A DNA stretch of 64,000 nt from Metarhizobium sp964253915 (GCF_964253915.1 NZ_CAXUSG020000017.1:1-64000), one strand, 5' to 3'. Numbered from the stretch's first letter, positions 8,044 to 16,242 are shown. The notes: generated by a model from the letters alone, not told the origin. A program made the numbers and translations.

Positions 8044-8661
8044 ATGGCGATCGACCGGCGTTTTTTCTTCGATAAAGTTCGTGCAGCACCGTTTGGCGGA
8101 GCGCTGAAACAGCCGCAGGTGGACGGCATGACGGCGATTCTCGACCGGTGGGAACGGACCATGGCGGCGGACGACGAGCGCTGGCTCGCCTATGTGCTGG
8201 CGACGGTTTATCACGAGACGGCGCGGACGATGCAGCCGGTGCGCGAGACGCTGGCCGACAGCGATGGAAAGGCGGTGGCGATCCTGGAGGATGCTTTTGC
8301 CAAGGGGCGGCTTTCCTGGGTGAAGACGCCTTACTGGCGGCCGGACGAGGACGGCAAGAGCTGGCTGGGGCGCGGTTTCGTGCAGCTGACCCATCGGCGG
8401 AACTATGCGGCGATGGCAGAAATCACCGGTATCGACCTGGTGGCCGCGCCGGAGCGGGCGATGGAGATGGAGGCGGCGCTGACCATCCTGTTCGAAGGCA
8501 TGCGGCGTGGCTCCTTCACCGGGCACAAGCTTGCGGATTATTTCAACACGGCGACGGAAGACTGGGCCGGGGCGCGCAGAATCGTCAACGGCATGGACCG
8601 GGCGGAGCAGATCGGCGGCTACGGCACCCTGTTCTACACGGCGTTGCGTGGTGATCGATGA
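8044..8661 (+). CDS. GH19-like endolysin (peptidoglycan hydrolase)
   Basis: A predicted muramidase or chitinase-fold enzyme that would open the cell wall for particle release. The ATG at 8044 is chosen because AAGGAGG lies nine bases upstream; the product has 205 residues. The glycoside hydrolase family 19 pattern is clear: VLATVYHETARTMQPVRE holds the likely catalytic Glu58 and a second Glu near 68, and GRGFVQLTHRRNYAAM matches the substrate-binding segment seen in phage lysins. No signal peptide is visible, so export would need a holin; a two-helix holin-like gene is at the end of the cluster (24045). Confidence 0.85.
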   Translation: MAIDRRFFFDKVRAAPFGGALKQPQVDGMTAILDRWERTMAADDERWLAYVLATVYHETARTMQPVRETLADSDGKAVAILEDAFAKGRLSWVKTPYWRPDEDGKSWLGRGFVQLTHRRNYAAMAEITGIDLVAAPERAMEMEAALTILFEGMRRGSFTGHKLADYFNTATEDWAGARRIVNGMDRAEQIGGYGTLFYTALRGDR

Positions 8662-8749
8662 TACGCGACCGGGCATGAGGCAGTGCGACGCGTTGAACGA
8701 CGGGCGCGGGCATGGTAACCGCGGCGCATCACATCGCAAGGAGCCTGCC

Positions 8750-9061
8750 ATGATCCGTCACATCGTCTTCTTCACCGCTCGCAGCGACGAAGACCGCGCG
8801 GCGATAGAGGCGGGGCTTTCCCTGCTGACGGTCATTCCGCATGCGCTGACGCTGGAGGTCGGCACCAATGTGAAGAAGGACCAGCTCGGCAACGAGGTGG
8901 ACTTCGTCGTCTACGGCGAGTTCGCCGACGAGGCGGCGCTGGCGGCCTACAAGGCGCATCCCAACTACCAGATTTCCATCGACCGGGTGCGGCCGATCCG
9001 CGAACTGCGCATGGCGGCGGATTACGACGCCGACAAGGCGGTGCGGCGGGTGATTGGTTGA
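8750..9061 (+). CDS. Dabb-family (stress-responsive alpha/beta barrel) protein
   Basis: A 103-residue protein starting MIRHIVFFTARSDED, with VIPHALTLEVGTNVK and the YGEFADEAALAAYKAHPNYQ block typical of the Dabb ferredoxin-like dimeric fold. AAGGAG lies six bases before the ATG, which sets the start well inside a longer open frame. Dabb proteins are small dimers, some with enzymatic roles, many unknown. It is not a normal GTA gene and lies with the endolysin between terminase and portal, so it looks like inserted chromosomal cargo. Confidence 0.85.
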   Translation: MIRHIVFFTARSDEDRAAIEAGLSLLTVIPHALTLEVGTNVKKDQLGNEVDFVVYGEFADEAALAAYKAHPNYQISIDRVRPIRELRMAADYDADKAVRRVIG

Positions 9062-9146
9062 TGGTCTTTCGTCGCTGAGCGGCAATACAGGCTCGCTTTC
9101 GGGCGGTTTGTGCCAATAGACGTTTAACCGAACGGGATATCCGAAC

Positions 9147-10301
9147 ATGAACATCCGATCTTTCCTGCCGTGGCGGCGCCCGGCGGGCCGTGAGCGCGTG
9201 GGTGAAAGCAAGGCGACGGCATTGGCGGCGTTTGCGGCCGAGGGGCGGGCGCAGTGGACGGGGCGGTCTTATGGCGCCTTGGCGCGTGAGGGGTTCATGA
9301 AGAACCCTGTGGCGCATCGGGCGGTGCGGATGATCGCCGAGGCGGCGGCGGCCGTGCCGTGGTTGTTGTATGAGGGCGAGGCGGAGGTCTTGGGGCATCC
9401 GATGCGCGATCTCGTCGCCAGGCCGAACGGGCGGATGGGCGGGCCGGATTTTTTCGAGGCGCTGTATGGGCACCTGCTTTTGTCCGGCAATGCCTATGTG
9501 GCGCCTTCGGTGGTGGGGGAGGCGGTGCGGGAACTGCATCTGCTGCGGCCGGACCGGGTGAGCCTTGTCGAAGGGGTGGATGGCTGGCCGGTCGCTTATG
9601 ATTACCGGGCAGGCGGGCGGGGGCGGCGGTTTGCCGTCGATGGCGATGGGGTGTCGCTGCTGCACCTGAAATTGTTTCATCCGCTCGACGATCATCTCGG
9701 TTTTCCGCCGCTGGCGGCGGCGCAGGTGGCGCTCGACCTGCACAATGCGGCAGCAACCTGGAACAAGGCGCTGCTCGACAACTCCGCCCGGCCTTCCGGG
9801 GCGCTGGTCTACCAGCCGAAGGAGGGCGGCAATCTTTCCGCCGACCAATATGAGCGGCTGAAGCTGGAGCTGGAGGAGGGATATACCGGCGCGGTACGCG
9901 CCGGGCGGCCGATGCTGCTGGAAGGTGGGCTCGACTGGAAATCGATGGGGCTTTCGCCGAAGGACATGGATTTCATCGAGGCGCGCAACGGCGCGGCCCG
10001 CGATATCGCGCTCGCCTTCGGGGTGCCGCCGATGTTGCTCGGCATTCCGGGCGACAATACTTATGCCAACTACCAGGAGGCCAACCGGGCTTTTTATCGG
10101 TTGACGGTGTTGCCGCTGATCCAGCGCACGGCGGCGAGTTTTTCCGGATGGCTGGCGCCGGTCTTTGGGGATGGTCTGCGTTTCGAGCCGGATCTCGACC
10201 GGATCGCCGGGCTTGCGGTGGAGCGCGATGCGCTGTGGAGCCGCATCGGGGCGGCGGCGTTCTTGACCGAGGAGGAGAAGCGGCAGGCGGTGGGATATTG
10301 A
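9147..10301 (+). CDS. HK97-family portal protein (GTA gp3-like)
   Basis: A 384-residue portal that would form the dodecameric ring at the capsid vertex through which DNA passes. Diagnostic blocks are MKNPVAHRAVRMIAEAAAAV near the N terminus, GNAYVAPS, LHNAAATWNKALLDNSARPS in the stem region, and FIEARNGAARDIALAFGVPP followed by GDNTYANYQEANRAFY. The length is close to R. capsulatus GTA gp3. A toxin-antitoxin pair starts 51 bases after its stop. The codons are G-rich (cgg, ggg), as in the other structural genes here. Confidence 0.95.
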   Translation: MNIRSFLPWRRPAGRERVGESKATALAAFAAEGRAQWTGRSYGALAREGFMKNPVAHRAVRMIAEAAAAVPWLLYEGEAEVLGHPMRDLVARPNGRMGGPDFFEALYGHLLLSGNAYVAPSVVGEAVRELHLLRPDRVSLVEGVDGWPVAYDYRAGGRGRRFAVDGDGVSLLHLKLFHPLDDHLGFPPLAAAQVALDLHNAAATWNKALLDNSARPSGALVYQPKEGGNLSADQYERLKLELEEGYTGAVRAGRPMLLEGGLDWKSMGLSPKDMDFIEARNGAARDIALAFGVPPMLLGIPGDNTYANYQEANRAFYRLTVLPLIQRTAASFSGWLAPVFGDGLRFEPDLDRIAGLAVERDALWSRIGAAAFLTEEEKRQAVGY

Positions 10302-10313
10302 GGTAGCGCGCAA

Positions 10314-10336
10314 TTTGTAATACGGTGTATTACAAA
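10314..10336. promoter_or_regulatory. Perfect 10-bp inverted repeat, likely antitoxin operator
   Basis: TTTGTAATAC-GGT-GTATTACAAA has two perfect 10-base arms around a 3-base spacer. It ends 16 bases before the chosen antitoxin start. Ribbon-helix-helix antitoxins usually repress their own operon through such sites, so this is the expected autoregulatory operator. Confidence 0.75.
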
Positions 10337-10352
10337 GATGGAGTGCCCAAAA

Positions 10353-10613
10353 ATGTCCAAGCCTGTTCTTTCCGATCCGATCACCCTGCGGCTGCCGGTG
10401 GATATTCTCGCCGATATCGAGACGATTGCCGAGGCGAGCGAGCGGACGCGCAGCTGGGTGATCGTGCGGGCGTTGAAGTATTATCTGATGGCGGAGGGGG
10501 CCGAAGTTCTGAGTATCCGGCGTGGTCAGGAGGACATCGAAGCTGGCCGCAGCATGGATGCGGAGGACCTAATAGCCGAGCTTGTCGATCGCGACCGTGA
10601 GGACGCTGCTTGA
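10353..10613 (+). CDS. Ribbon-helix-helix antitoxin (ParD/CopG type)
   Basis: The start at ATG 10353 is preceded by GGAG; an in-frame ATG at 10338 is possible but lies almost on the operator. The protein (86 residues) opens with a beta strand and two helices (PITLRLPVDILADIETIAEASERTRSWVI, read in two parts), which is the ribbon-helix-helix DNA-binding fold. The acidic C-terminal region (QEDIEAGRSMDAEDLIAELV) is the usual toxin-neutralising tail. It overlaps the toxin gene by four bases and would repress the pair through the inverted repeat at 10314-10336. Confidence 0.85.
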   Translation: MSKPVLSDPITLRLPVDILADIETIAEASERTRSWVIVRALKYYLMAEGAEVLSIRRGQEDIEAGRSMDAEDLIAELVDRDREDAA

Positions 10614-10918
10614 AAAAGGTTCGCATTTCGGATGAGGCGGTACGCTATATCCGAAAGGAGAAGGATTATCTTGTGCTGCTCAATCCTCGTGCTTCCCTGG
10701 CTTTTACAATTCAGGTACGCAAGGCGCTCCGGCTGCTGGCCGAACATCCGTTTGCCGGCTCCACCGTCGCTCCAGTAAAGGGTGTGCGACGACTGGTTTC
10801 GGCGCCCTATCATTTTGACTATGTCGTTGAAGGCGATACGGTTTTTATCGTCTCCGTGCTGCATGCGCGGCAGGGACCTGCGGAGTTGGAGAAGGATGAC
10901 GACGACAGCTTTGACTAA
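10610..10918 (+). CDS. ParE/RelE-family toxin
   Basis: A 102-residue protein with the RelE/ParE fold pattern: MKKVRISDEAVRYIRKEKDYL, the helix ASLAFTIQVRKALRLLAEHPFAG, then VRRLVSAPYHFDYVVEGDTVFIVSVLHARQ. The last strand with HARQ and the Arg-Arg-Leu-Val strand are typical of ParE, which poisons DNA gyrase, or of RelE, which cuts mRNA on the ribosome; I favour ParE because of the ParD-like partner. The ATGA overlap with the antitoxin shows co-translation. It is intact, so the cassette is probably functional. Confidence 0.85.
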   Translation: MKKVRISDEAVRYIRKEKDYLVLLNPRASLAFTIQVRKALRLLAEHPFAGSTVAPVKGVRRLVSAPYHFDYVVEGDTVFIVSVLHARQGPAELEKDDDDSFD

Positions 10919-10965
10919 GCTGTTGTCTGGACAGCCCCCAAGGTGGGCTATAGCCGGAATCGGAA

Positions 10966-11046
10966 TGTGAAGCCGCTCACTCAACCTGTGAAGTCGATGA
11001 CTCAACCTTTGAAGATTTTGCCGCAAGGGATTCGGAAGATTCCGAA
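10966..11046. repeat. Tandem 21-bp repeats followed by a perfect palindrome
   Basis: Two 21-base units, TGTGAAGCCGCTCACTCAACC (10966-10986, shown less its last base elsewhere) and a near copy at 10987-11007, are followed by a partial third unit from 11008. TTCGGAA-GA-TTCCGAA at 11031-11046 is a perfect 7-base inverted repeat. The block fills most of the 215-base gap between the toxin and the next membrane protein gene. It could be an operator, a terminator or the scar of insertion. Confidence 0.5.
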
Positions 11047-11133
11047 AAACGGTATTCTTCAAGTGGTTTGAGAAGACGCCGGGCCTCTCCTGGAGGCGGG
11101 ATTTCCATCACTCTATCCGAAAGTGCTTAACAA

Positions 11134-11454
11134 ATGGCTGAGTTCGGGAACGATCCGGGGCTCTGGGCGGCGCGGGCCGTCGGGGCGTCCGCCGGGGCGG
11201 CGGTGTCGCTTGTCTATCTGCTGCCGAAAAGCCGGCGGGAGGCTGCGGGGCGGTTCTTTACCGGGCTGGCCTGCGGGATGATCTTCGGCGGGCCGGCGGG
11301 TGTCTGGCTTGCCGACCGGCTGGAGGTGGCGACAAGCCTCTCGGCTTTCGAGACGATGCTGGCAGGTTCGGCGGCGGCCAGCCTGATGGCCTGGTGGGCA
11401 CTCGGCATTCTGGCACGCTTGGCGGAACGCTACGGCGCGCCGCGGGAGCCGTAA
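11134..11454 (+). CDS. Small membrane protein (DUF6107-like)
   Basis: A 106-residue hydrophobic protein with three likely membrane segments: around residues 12-30 (AVGASAGAAVSLVYLL), 40-60 (FFTGLACGMIFGGPAGVWLA) and 75-95 (MLAGSAAASLMAWWALGIL). I associate it with DUF6107, which is found beside capsid protease genes in rhizobial GTA-like clusters; the match is from memory and not firm. It sits 76 bases before the prohead protease. Its role in particle assembly or lysis is unknown. Confidence 0.7.
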   Translation: MAEFGNDPGLWAARAVGASAGAAVSLVYLLPKSRREAAGRFFTGLACGMIFGGPAGVWLADRLEVATSLSAFETMLAGSAAASLMAWWALGILARLAERYGAPREP

Positions 11455-11530
11455 GGCAACCCCGCCTGACGTGAGGCCCGCCGGCGCGAAGCTGGCCGGC
11501 GAAAAATTTCCGATCATTCAGGAGACTTCC

Positions 11531-12094
11531 ATGAGGAACGTTTTTCGCGGGCCGCGACCCGTGACGACCCGTTTTGCCAATCTGGCGCTGAAAGGCGTCA
11601 GCGGCGACGGGGTCTTTTCCGGTTATGCCAGCATCTTCGGCGAGATCGATCTCGGTAAGGATGCGATCGAGCGCGGAGCTTTTGCCCGTTCGCTCGTCGA
11701 GCGCGGCGCCAAGGGGGTGCGCATGCTGTTCCAGCATGATCCTGCCGAGCCGATCGGCACGTGGACTGTCATCCGCGAGGATACGCGCGGGCTTTATGTC
11801 GAGGGGATGCTGTCAGGCGGTGTGGCGCGTGCCCGCGAGGTGCACCAGCTGATGAAGAACGGCGCGCTCGACGGGCTGTCGATCGGCTTCCAGACGGTGA
11901 AGGCGCGCACCGATGCCAAGACTGGCGTGCGCCGCATTCTCGAAGCCGATCTCTGGGAAATCTCGGTCGTCACCTTTCCGATGCTGCCATCGGCGCGGGT
12001 GTCGAACGTGAAGAATGCGCGGTGGTTCCGCGACAAGGAAACGGAACTCGTCCGCAGCATGCGGCGGGCGGCCCGGATGATGTTCAACATTTAA
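11531..12094 (+). CDS. HK97-family prohead protease (GTA gp4-like)
   Basis: A 187-residue serine protease (U35 family) that trims the capsid protein during maturation. GGAG at 11521-11524 fixes the ATG at 11531. The blocks are FSGYASIFGEIDLGKDAIERGAF (read as overlapping short pieces), MLFQHDPAEPIGTW with the catalytic His, and GALDGLSIGF with the catalytic Ser, followed by LWEISVVTFPML. All three regions are intact. It lies 20 bases before the major capsid gene, the standard order. Confidence 0.93.
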   Translation: MRNVFRGPRPVTTRFANLALKGVSGDGVFSGYASIFGEIDLGKDAIERGAFARSLVERGAKGVRMLFQHDPAEPIGTWTVIREDTRGLYVEGMLSGGVARAREVHQLMKNGALDGLSIGFQTVKARTDAKTGVRRILEADLWEISVVTFPMLPSARVSNVKNARWFRDKETELVRSMRRAARMMFNI

Positions 12095-12114
12095 CGCAAG
12101 ACAAGGATGGGTTC

Positions 12115-13368
12115 ATGACCGACATGGCAAAGACCGCGGCGCCGGAAATCAAGGCGGTGCCCGAAAACCTCGACGCCGCCTTCGACGATTTCATGGAGGC
12201 GTTCGAGGCCTTCAAGGATGTCAACGACCGGCGTCTCGACGAGATCGAGCGCAAGCTGACCGCCGACGTGGTGACGCGCGACAAGATGGACCGCATCAAC
12301 CGCGCCATGGACGAGCAGAAGAAAGCGCTCGACCAACTGGTGCTGAAAAAGGCGCGGCCGGCGCTGGGGCGTCCGGACGGTCATGGGCCGGAGGCGGCCG
12401 AACACAAGGCGGCCTTCGATGCCTATATCCGCCGCGGCGACGAAGCAGGCTTGCGCGAACTGGAGGCCAAGGCCTTTTCCGCCGGCACGGGTGCGGATGG
12501 CGGATATCTGGTGCCGCCGGAAACCGATACGGAGATCGGCCGCAGGCTTTCCGTTGCCTCGCCGATCCGGTCGCTGGCGACGGTGCGGCAGGTCTCTGGC
12601 GCGGTGCTGAAGAAGCCGTTCTCGCTGACCGGGCTGACGTCGGGCTGGGTGGCGGAGACGGCCTCGCGGCCGCAGACGGCGACGCCGCAGCTTTCCGAAC
12701 TCTCCTTCCCGACCATGGAGCTTTACGCCATGCCGGCGGCGACGCAGGCGCTGCTCGACGATGCGGCGGTCGATATCGAGGCGTGGATTTCGGGCGAAGT
12801 GGACATTGTCTTCGCCGAGCAGGAGGGCACGGCCTTTACCACCGGCGACGGCACCAACAAGCCGAAGGGTATCCTGTCCTATACGACGGTTGCCGAGGCG
12901 AGCTGGAGCTGGGGCAATATTGGTTACATCGCCTCCGGTGCGGCGGGTGCTTTCAAATCCACCGGGCCGTCCGATGCGCTGATCGATACGATCTATGCGG
13001 TGAAGGCGGGGCATCGGCAGAACGCCCACTTCTTGATGAACCGCAAGACGCAGGGCGAGATCCGCAAGTTCAAGGATGCCGACGGCAACTATCTGTGGCG
13101 CCCGCCGGCATCGGCCGGTCAGCCTGCGTCGCTGATGGGCTTTCCCATCGCTGAGGCCGAGGACATGCCGGATATCGGGGCGAATTCGTTCTCGATCGCT
13201 TTCGGCGATTTCCGCGCGGGGTATCTGGTCGTCGATCGGACCGGGGTGCGGGTGTTGCGCGATCCTTATTCAGCAAAACCCTATGTACTGTTCTACACCA
13301 CCAAGCGCGTCGGCGGCGGGGTGCAGAATTTCGAGGCGATCAAGCTGGTGAAGTTTGCGGTGAGCTGA
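12115..13368 (+). CDS. Major capsid protein, HK97 fold (GTA gp5-like)
   Basis: The shell protein, 417 residues. AAGGA lies before the ATG at 12115. The N-terminal 100 residues are helical with coiled-coil character (FDDFMEAFEAFKDVNDRRLDE) and should act as the scaffolding delta domain removed by the protease. The mature part begins around AFSAGTGADGGYLVPPE. Later blocks LPSYTT-type GDGTNKPKGIL, HFLMNRKTQGEIRKFKDADG and GRPP-like YLWRPPASAGQPASLMGFPI are classic HK97 features. The length is close to that of GTA capsids. The gene is followed by a RIME element. Confidence 0.95.
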   Translation: MTDMAKTAAPEIKAVPENLDAAFDDFMEAFEAFKDVNDRRLDEIERKLTADVVTRDKMDRINRAMDEQKKALDQLVLKKARPALGRPDGHGPEAAEHKAAFDAYIRRGDEAGLRELEAKAFSAGTGADGGYLVPPETDTEIGRRLSVASPIRSLATVRQVSGAVLKKPFSLTGLTSGWVAETASRPQTATPQLSELSFPTMELYAMPAATQALLDDAAVDIEAWISGEVDIVFAEQEGTAFTTGDGTNKPKGILSYTTVAEASWSWGNIGYIASGAAGAFKSTGPSDALIDTIYAVKAGHRQNAHFLMNRKTQGEIRKFKDADGNYLWRPPASAGQPASLMGFPIAEAEDMPDIGANSFSIAFGDFRAGYLVVDRTGVRVLRDPYSAKPYVLFYTTKRVGGGVQNFEAIKLVKFAVS

Positions 13369-13442
13369 GGCGGGGCCTGACCTCGCCTCAGCCCTGCCAG
13401 GCGCGCAGCGGCAGATATGAAATAAGAGGTTGCCATTTGCTT

Positions 13443-13567
13443 CCTTCTCCCCGGCGGGGAGAAGGTCGCGGCAGCGGGATGAGGGGGGGCACGAGGGAAG
13501 GCCCTGCCGTGCCTCGCCCCCTCATCCGACCCTTCGGGCCACCTTCTCCCCGCGGGGGAGAAGGGGA
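13443..13567. repeat. RIME-type palindromic element, copy 2
   Basis: CCTTCTCCCCGG..GGGGAGAAGG at the left, a core GATGAGGGGG..CCCCCTCATCC, and CCTTCTCCCC..GGGGAGAAGG at the right. The right half shares CCCTTCGGGCCACC with copies 3 and 4. It is located between the capsid and gp6 genes, where it would form strong hairpins in the transcript. Confidence 0.85.
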
Positions 13568-13619
13568 GAGGCGATGTTGCGCATGCCTCGGAAAATCATC
13601 TCGTCGATTGGAGATATCT

Positions 13620-14189
13620 ATGACCTATGCCCTGATTGCTCCGCCGCTGGCGGAGCCGGTGACGCTTGCTGAGGTCAAGGCGCATCTGCGTCTTGATGGC
13701 GATGACGAGGACGGGTTGCTGGCAGCGCTGGTTAAAGTGGCGCGCGAGCATCTGGAGCGTTGCACCGGGCTTTTGATGCTGAGCCAGACATGGCGGCTTT
13801 ATCTTGACGCGTGGCCGGCCTGCGGGGTGATTCAGATTGCCAGGGGGCCGGTGCAATCGATTGAAACCGTTGTGGTTTATGACGAGGGTGGCGCTACGGT
13901 GGATGTGCCGCTCGACGGGCATGTGCTGGATGGCGGGGGGCGGCCGGCGCGGCTTTTGTTGAATCAGTTTGTGAAGACGGCGCGGGCGGTGAACGGCATC
14001 GAGATCGATTTCGTTGCCGGTTTCGGCGATGCGGCGGTGGCGGTGCCGGATACGTTGCGGCGGGCGATGCTGCTGCATGTGGCGCATATGTTTGCCTATC
14101 GCGGCGTGGTGCCGCCGGATAACCAGCCGGCTTCGGTGCCGGCGGGGTATGATTTGCTGGTGGCGCCTTATCTGCTGCGGAGGCTTTGA
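13620..14189 (+). CDS. Head-tail connector (GTA gp6-like)
   Basis: A 189-residue adaptor that docks under the portal. GGAG seven bases ahead supports the ATG at 13620. The N-terminal EPVTLAEVKAHLRLDGDDED matches the YqbG/gp6 DUF pattern (VTLAEAKxHLRxD). VAREHLERCTGLLMLSQTW and the C-terminal RRAMLLHVAHMFAYRG helix are family hallmarks. It is separated from the capsid gene by the RIME element and followed by gp7 two bases later. Confidence 0.88.
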   Translation: MTYALIAPPLAEPVTLAEVKAHLRLDGDDEDGLLAALVKVAREHLERCTGLLMLSQTWRLYLDAWPACGVIQIARGPVQSIETVVVYDEGGATVDVPLDGHVLDGGGRPARLLLNQFVKTARAVNGIEIDFVAGFGDAAVAVPDTLRRAMLLHVAHMFAYRGVVPPDNQPASVPAGYDLLVAPYLLRRL

Positions 14190-14191
14190 CC

Positions 14192-14527
14192 ATGCCGGTG
14201 AGTTTTCTCGATCCGGGTCAATTTTCGGCACGGCTGGAACTGGAGGCGCCGGTGACGGTGGCCGATGGTCAAGGCGGTGCGGAGGTGAGTTATCAGGGCG
14301 TGGCTGCCTTCTGGGCGTTGATCGAACCAGCAGGCCATGTGGTGCGCGAGGCGGCGGGTGCAGAAACGGCGACGTTGACGCATCGCGTCTGGATGCGTTT
14401 TCGCACAGGTGTGGCGGCGGGTATGCGGCTTCGCAAGGGAGCGCGGTTTTTTGCCGTCAGGGCGGTGATCGATCCCGACGAGACGCGGCGTTATCTCGTC
14501 TGTCATTGCGAGGAGGAAGGATTATGA
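14192..14527 (+). CDS. Head closure / head-tail adaptor protein (GTA gp7-like)
   Basis: A 111-residue beta-rich protein of the Phage_H_T_join family, which seals the head and links it to the tail. The ATG at 14192 follows GGAGG; a TTG two codons earlier is possible. The pattern RLELEAPVTVADGQGGAEVSY with VAAFWALIEP, then THRVWMRFRTGVAAGMRLRKG and ARFFAVRAVIDPDE, matches head-tail adaptors such as SPP1 gp16. It overlaps gp8 by four bases. Confidence 0.88.
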   Translation: MPVSFLDPGQFSARLELEAPVTVADGQGGAEVSYQGVAAFWALIEPAGHVVREAAGAETATLTHRVWMRFRTGVAAGMRLRKGARFFAVRAVIDPDETRRYLVCHCEEEGL

Positions 14528-14922
14528 CGGCGGCCAATGCCTTGCTGCAGGCGGTGACGGCGCGGCTTCTGGGGGATGCGGATCTGGTGGAGCTGATCGG
14601 TGCGGATGGCATTCATGACCGGCTGCTGACGCGTATTCCGATGCCCTATGTGGTGATCGCCGGCTTGCAGAGCGATGATTTTTCCACCTCGACGGAGGCC
14701 GGCGAAGAGCATCTGCTGACCTTGGAGATCTGGTCGTCGGGACAGGGGCAGCGGGAGGCGCAGGTGATTGCCGGCCACGTGCACCGGCTGTTGCATGATG
14801 CGGCGCTTTCGCTTGTCGGGGCGGTGCTGGTGAGCCTGCTGCACCGTTCGACGCGGGCGCGGCGGGTGCAGAAAACCCGGGCGCATGGGGTCGAGATGGT
14901 GTTTCGGGCGGTCACCGAATGA
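14524..14922 (+). CDS. DUF3168 tail-completion protein (GTA gp8-like)
   Basis: A 132-residue protein beginning MTAANALLQAVTARLLGDAD, with RIPMPYVVIAG, HLLTLEIWSSGQGQREAQVI and the C-terminal HGVEMVFRAVTE. This is the DUF3168 family, the tail terminator at the head-tail junction. The ATGA overlap with gp7 shows coupling. Its stop lies three bases from the stop of an antisense transporter, so the structural operon is interrupted here. Confidence 0.88.
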   Translation: MTAANALLQAVTARLLGDADLVELIGADGIHDRLLTRIPMPYVVIAGLQSDDFSTSTEAGEEHLLTLEIWSSGQGQREAQVIAGHVHRLLHDAALSLVGAVLVSLLHRSTRARRVQKTRAHGVEMVFRAVTE

Positions 14923-14925
14923 GGG

Positions 14926-16125
14926 TCACGCCTTGCGGCCGCGGATGAAAATGGCGAGCAGGATCACGAAGAACAGCGAGAGCGCCGCGAGCAGCGAGGC
15001 GGTGACGAGCAAAGTGGACAGGCCGGCGCGGTCGAGGATGCTGGTGAAGATCACCGGGGCGGCGGCGCTGGCCAGATTCTGCGGCAGCGACAGGCGGGCG
15101 GATTGCAGGCCGAAATCGCGCGGGCTGAATACGGCGAGCGGCAGCAGCGCGCGGGCGACGGTGACGACGCCGGAGCCGAAACCGTAGAGCACCACGAAGG
15201 CAAGTAACATGGAGCCGGAGCCATTGGCGACCAGTAGCAGCATGAAACTTGTCAGGATGAGGCCGATGCCGAGGGTGGCGCTGATCAGCGGGCTGCCGCG
15301 GGGGCCGAGCAGCATGTCGACGAAGCGGGCGGATATGCCCATGACGCCCCGCAACGAGCCGAGTTGCAGGGCGAGCGCGGGTGCCGCGCCCGAAAGGGCA
15401 AAGATATGCAAGAGCGACGGCGACAGGCCGTAGGTGACCAGGGTGGCGAGCATGGTCGAGGCGGCGATCAGCGAGAAGGCGTAGATCCGGCCGCGGGGTG
15501 TCAGCACCAGCGGGGCACGCTCGGTGGTTTCCGTGCGCTCAGTGGAAACGACCGGACGCGGCAGGGCGAAAAGATGCAGCGGCAGGCACACCAGCAGATG
15601 CACCGATGCCGTCAGCACGAAGGTGGACCGCCAGCCGATCAGCGATTGCAACCAGTCGAGCAGTGGCCAGAACGTCGCGCTCGACAGGCCGGTGAACAGC
15701 ATGAGGATGGCGATGACGCGGCCGGAACGCAGGCCTTCGCGTTCGACGACGGCGGTGTAGGCCGGCGCCGAAAGCCCGAGTGCGCCGCCGAGGCCGATGA
15801 CGCACCAGGCGGCGATGTAGAGAACCAGGCCGTGCGACGCTGCGAGCAGCAGCAGGCCGGCGGCAAACACCACGGAGCCGGCGGCCAGCACTTTTGAGGC
15901 GCCGTAGCGATCGAGCAGGCGGCCGGTCTTCGGGCCGGCGAGCGCGCTGATCAGCATCATGATCGACAGGCCGAGAAAGACGACTTCGTTGGCCAGGCCA
16001 AGTTCGGGGGCGATGACGCGGCCGAGTACGCCGAGCATGTCGAAGGTCGTGCCCCAGCCGACAAGCTGGGTGACGGCGAGGACGGCGACGGTTTGGGCCG
16101 CGCGGCGGGTTTCGGGTTTCGACAT
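14926..16125 (-). CDS. MFS transporter inserted antisense in the GTA-like cluster
   Basis: A 399-residue permease with about 12 membrane segments. The start at 16125 gives MSKPETRRAAQTVAVLAVTQ, then the first membrane segment; GPKTGRLLDRYGASKVL is the loop 2-3 MFS motif (GxxxDRxG form). It is convergent with gp8 and divergent from gp9. It splits head genes from tail genes, so the tail genes probably need their own promoter in 16126-16242. It has no role in any phage that I know; substrate unknown. The similar base composition to its neighbours suggests an old insertion. Confidence 0.85.
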   Translation of the reverse strand: MSKPETRRAAQTVAVLAVTQLVGWGTTFDMLGVLGRVIAPELGLANEVVFLGLSIMMLISALAGPKTGRLLDRYGASKVLAAGSVVFAAGLLLLAASHGLVLYIAAWCVIGLGGALGLSAPAYTAVVEREGLRSGRVIAILMLFTGLSSATFWPLLDWLQSLIGWRSTFVLTASVHLLVCLPLHLFALPRPVVSTERTETTERAPLVLTPRGRIYAFSLIAASTMLATLVTYGLSPSLLHIFALSGAAPALALQLGSLRGVMGISARFVDMLLGPRGSPLISATLGIGLILTSFMLLLVANGSGSMLLAFVVLYGFGSGVVTVARALLPLAVFSPRDFGLQSARLSLPQNLASAAAPVIFTSILDRAGLSTLLVTASLLAALSLFFVILLAIFIRGRKA

Positions 16126-16242
16126 CGGGGAGCGGTTCGCGGAGGGCTGACCGGCGCTCCTAGCATGGATTGGCGGTTTGGGGGAATGCGCGGCCGGGCG
16201 ATTTGCCTGTGCTGCGGTGGGAATTTGCGCAAGGAGCGGATG

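Noticed and set aside
13443..13619. Extended N terminus of gp6 through the RIME element
   Set aside because: The frame is open through the repeat, but the ribosome-binding site and family start point to ATG 13620.
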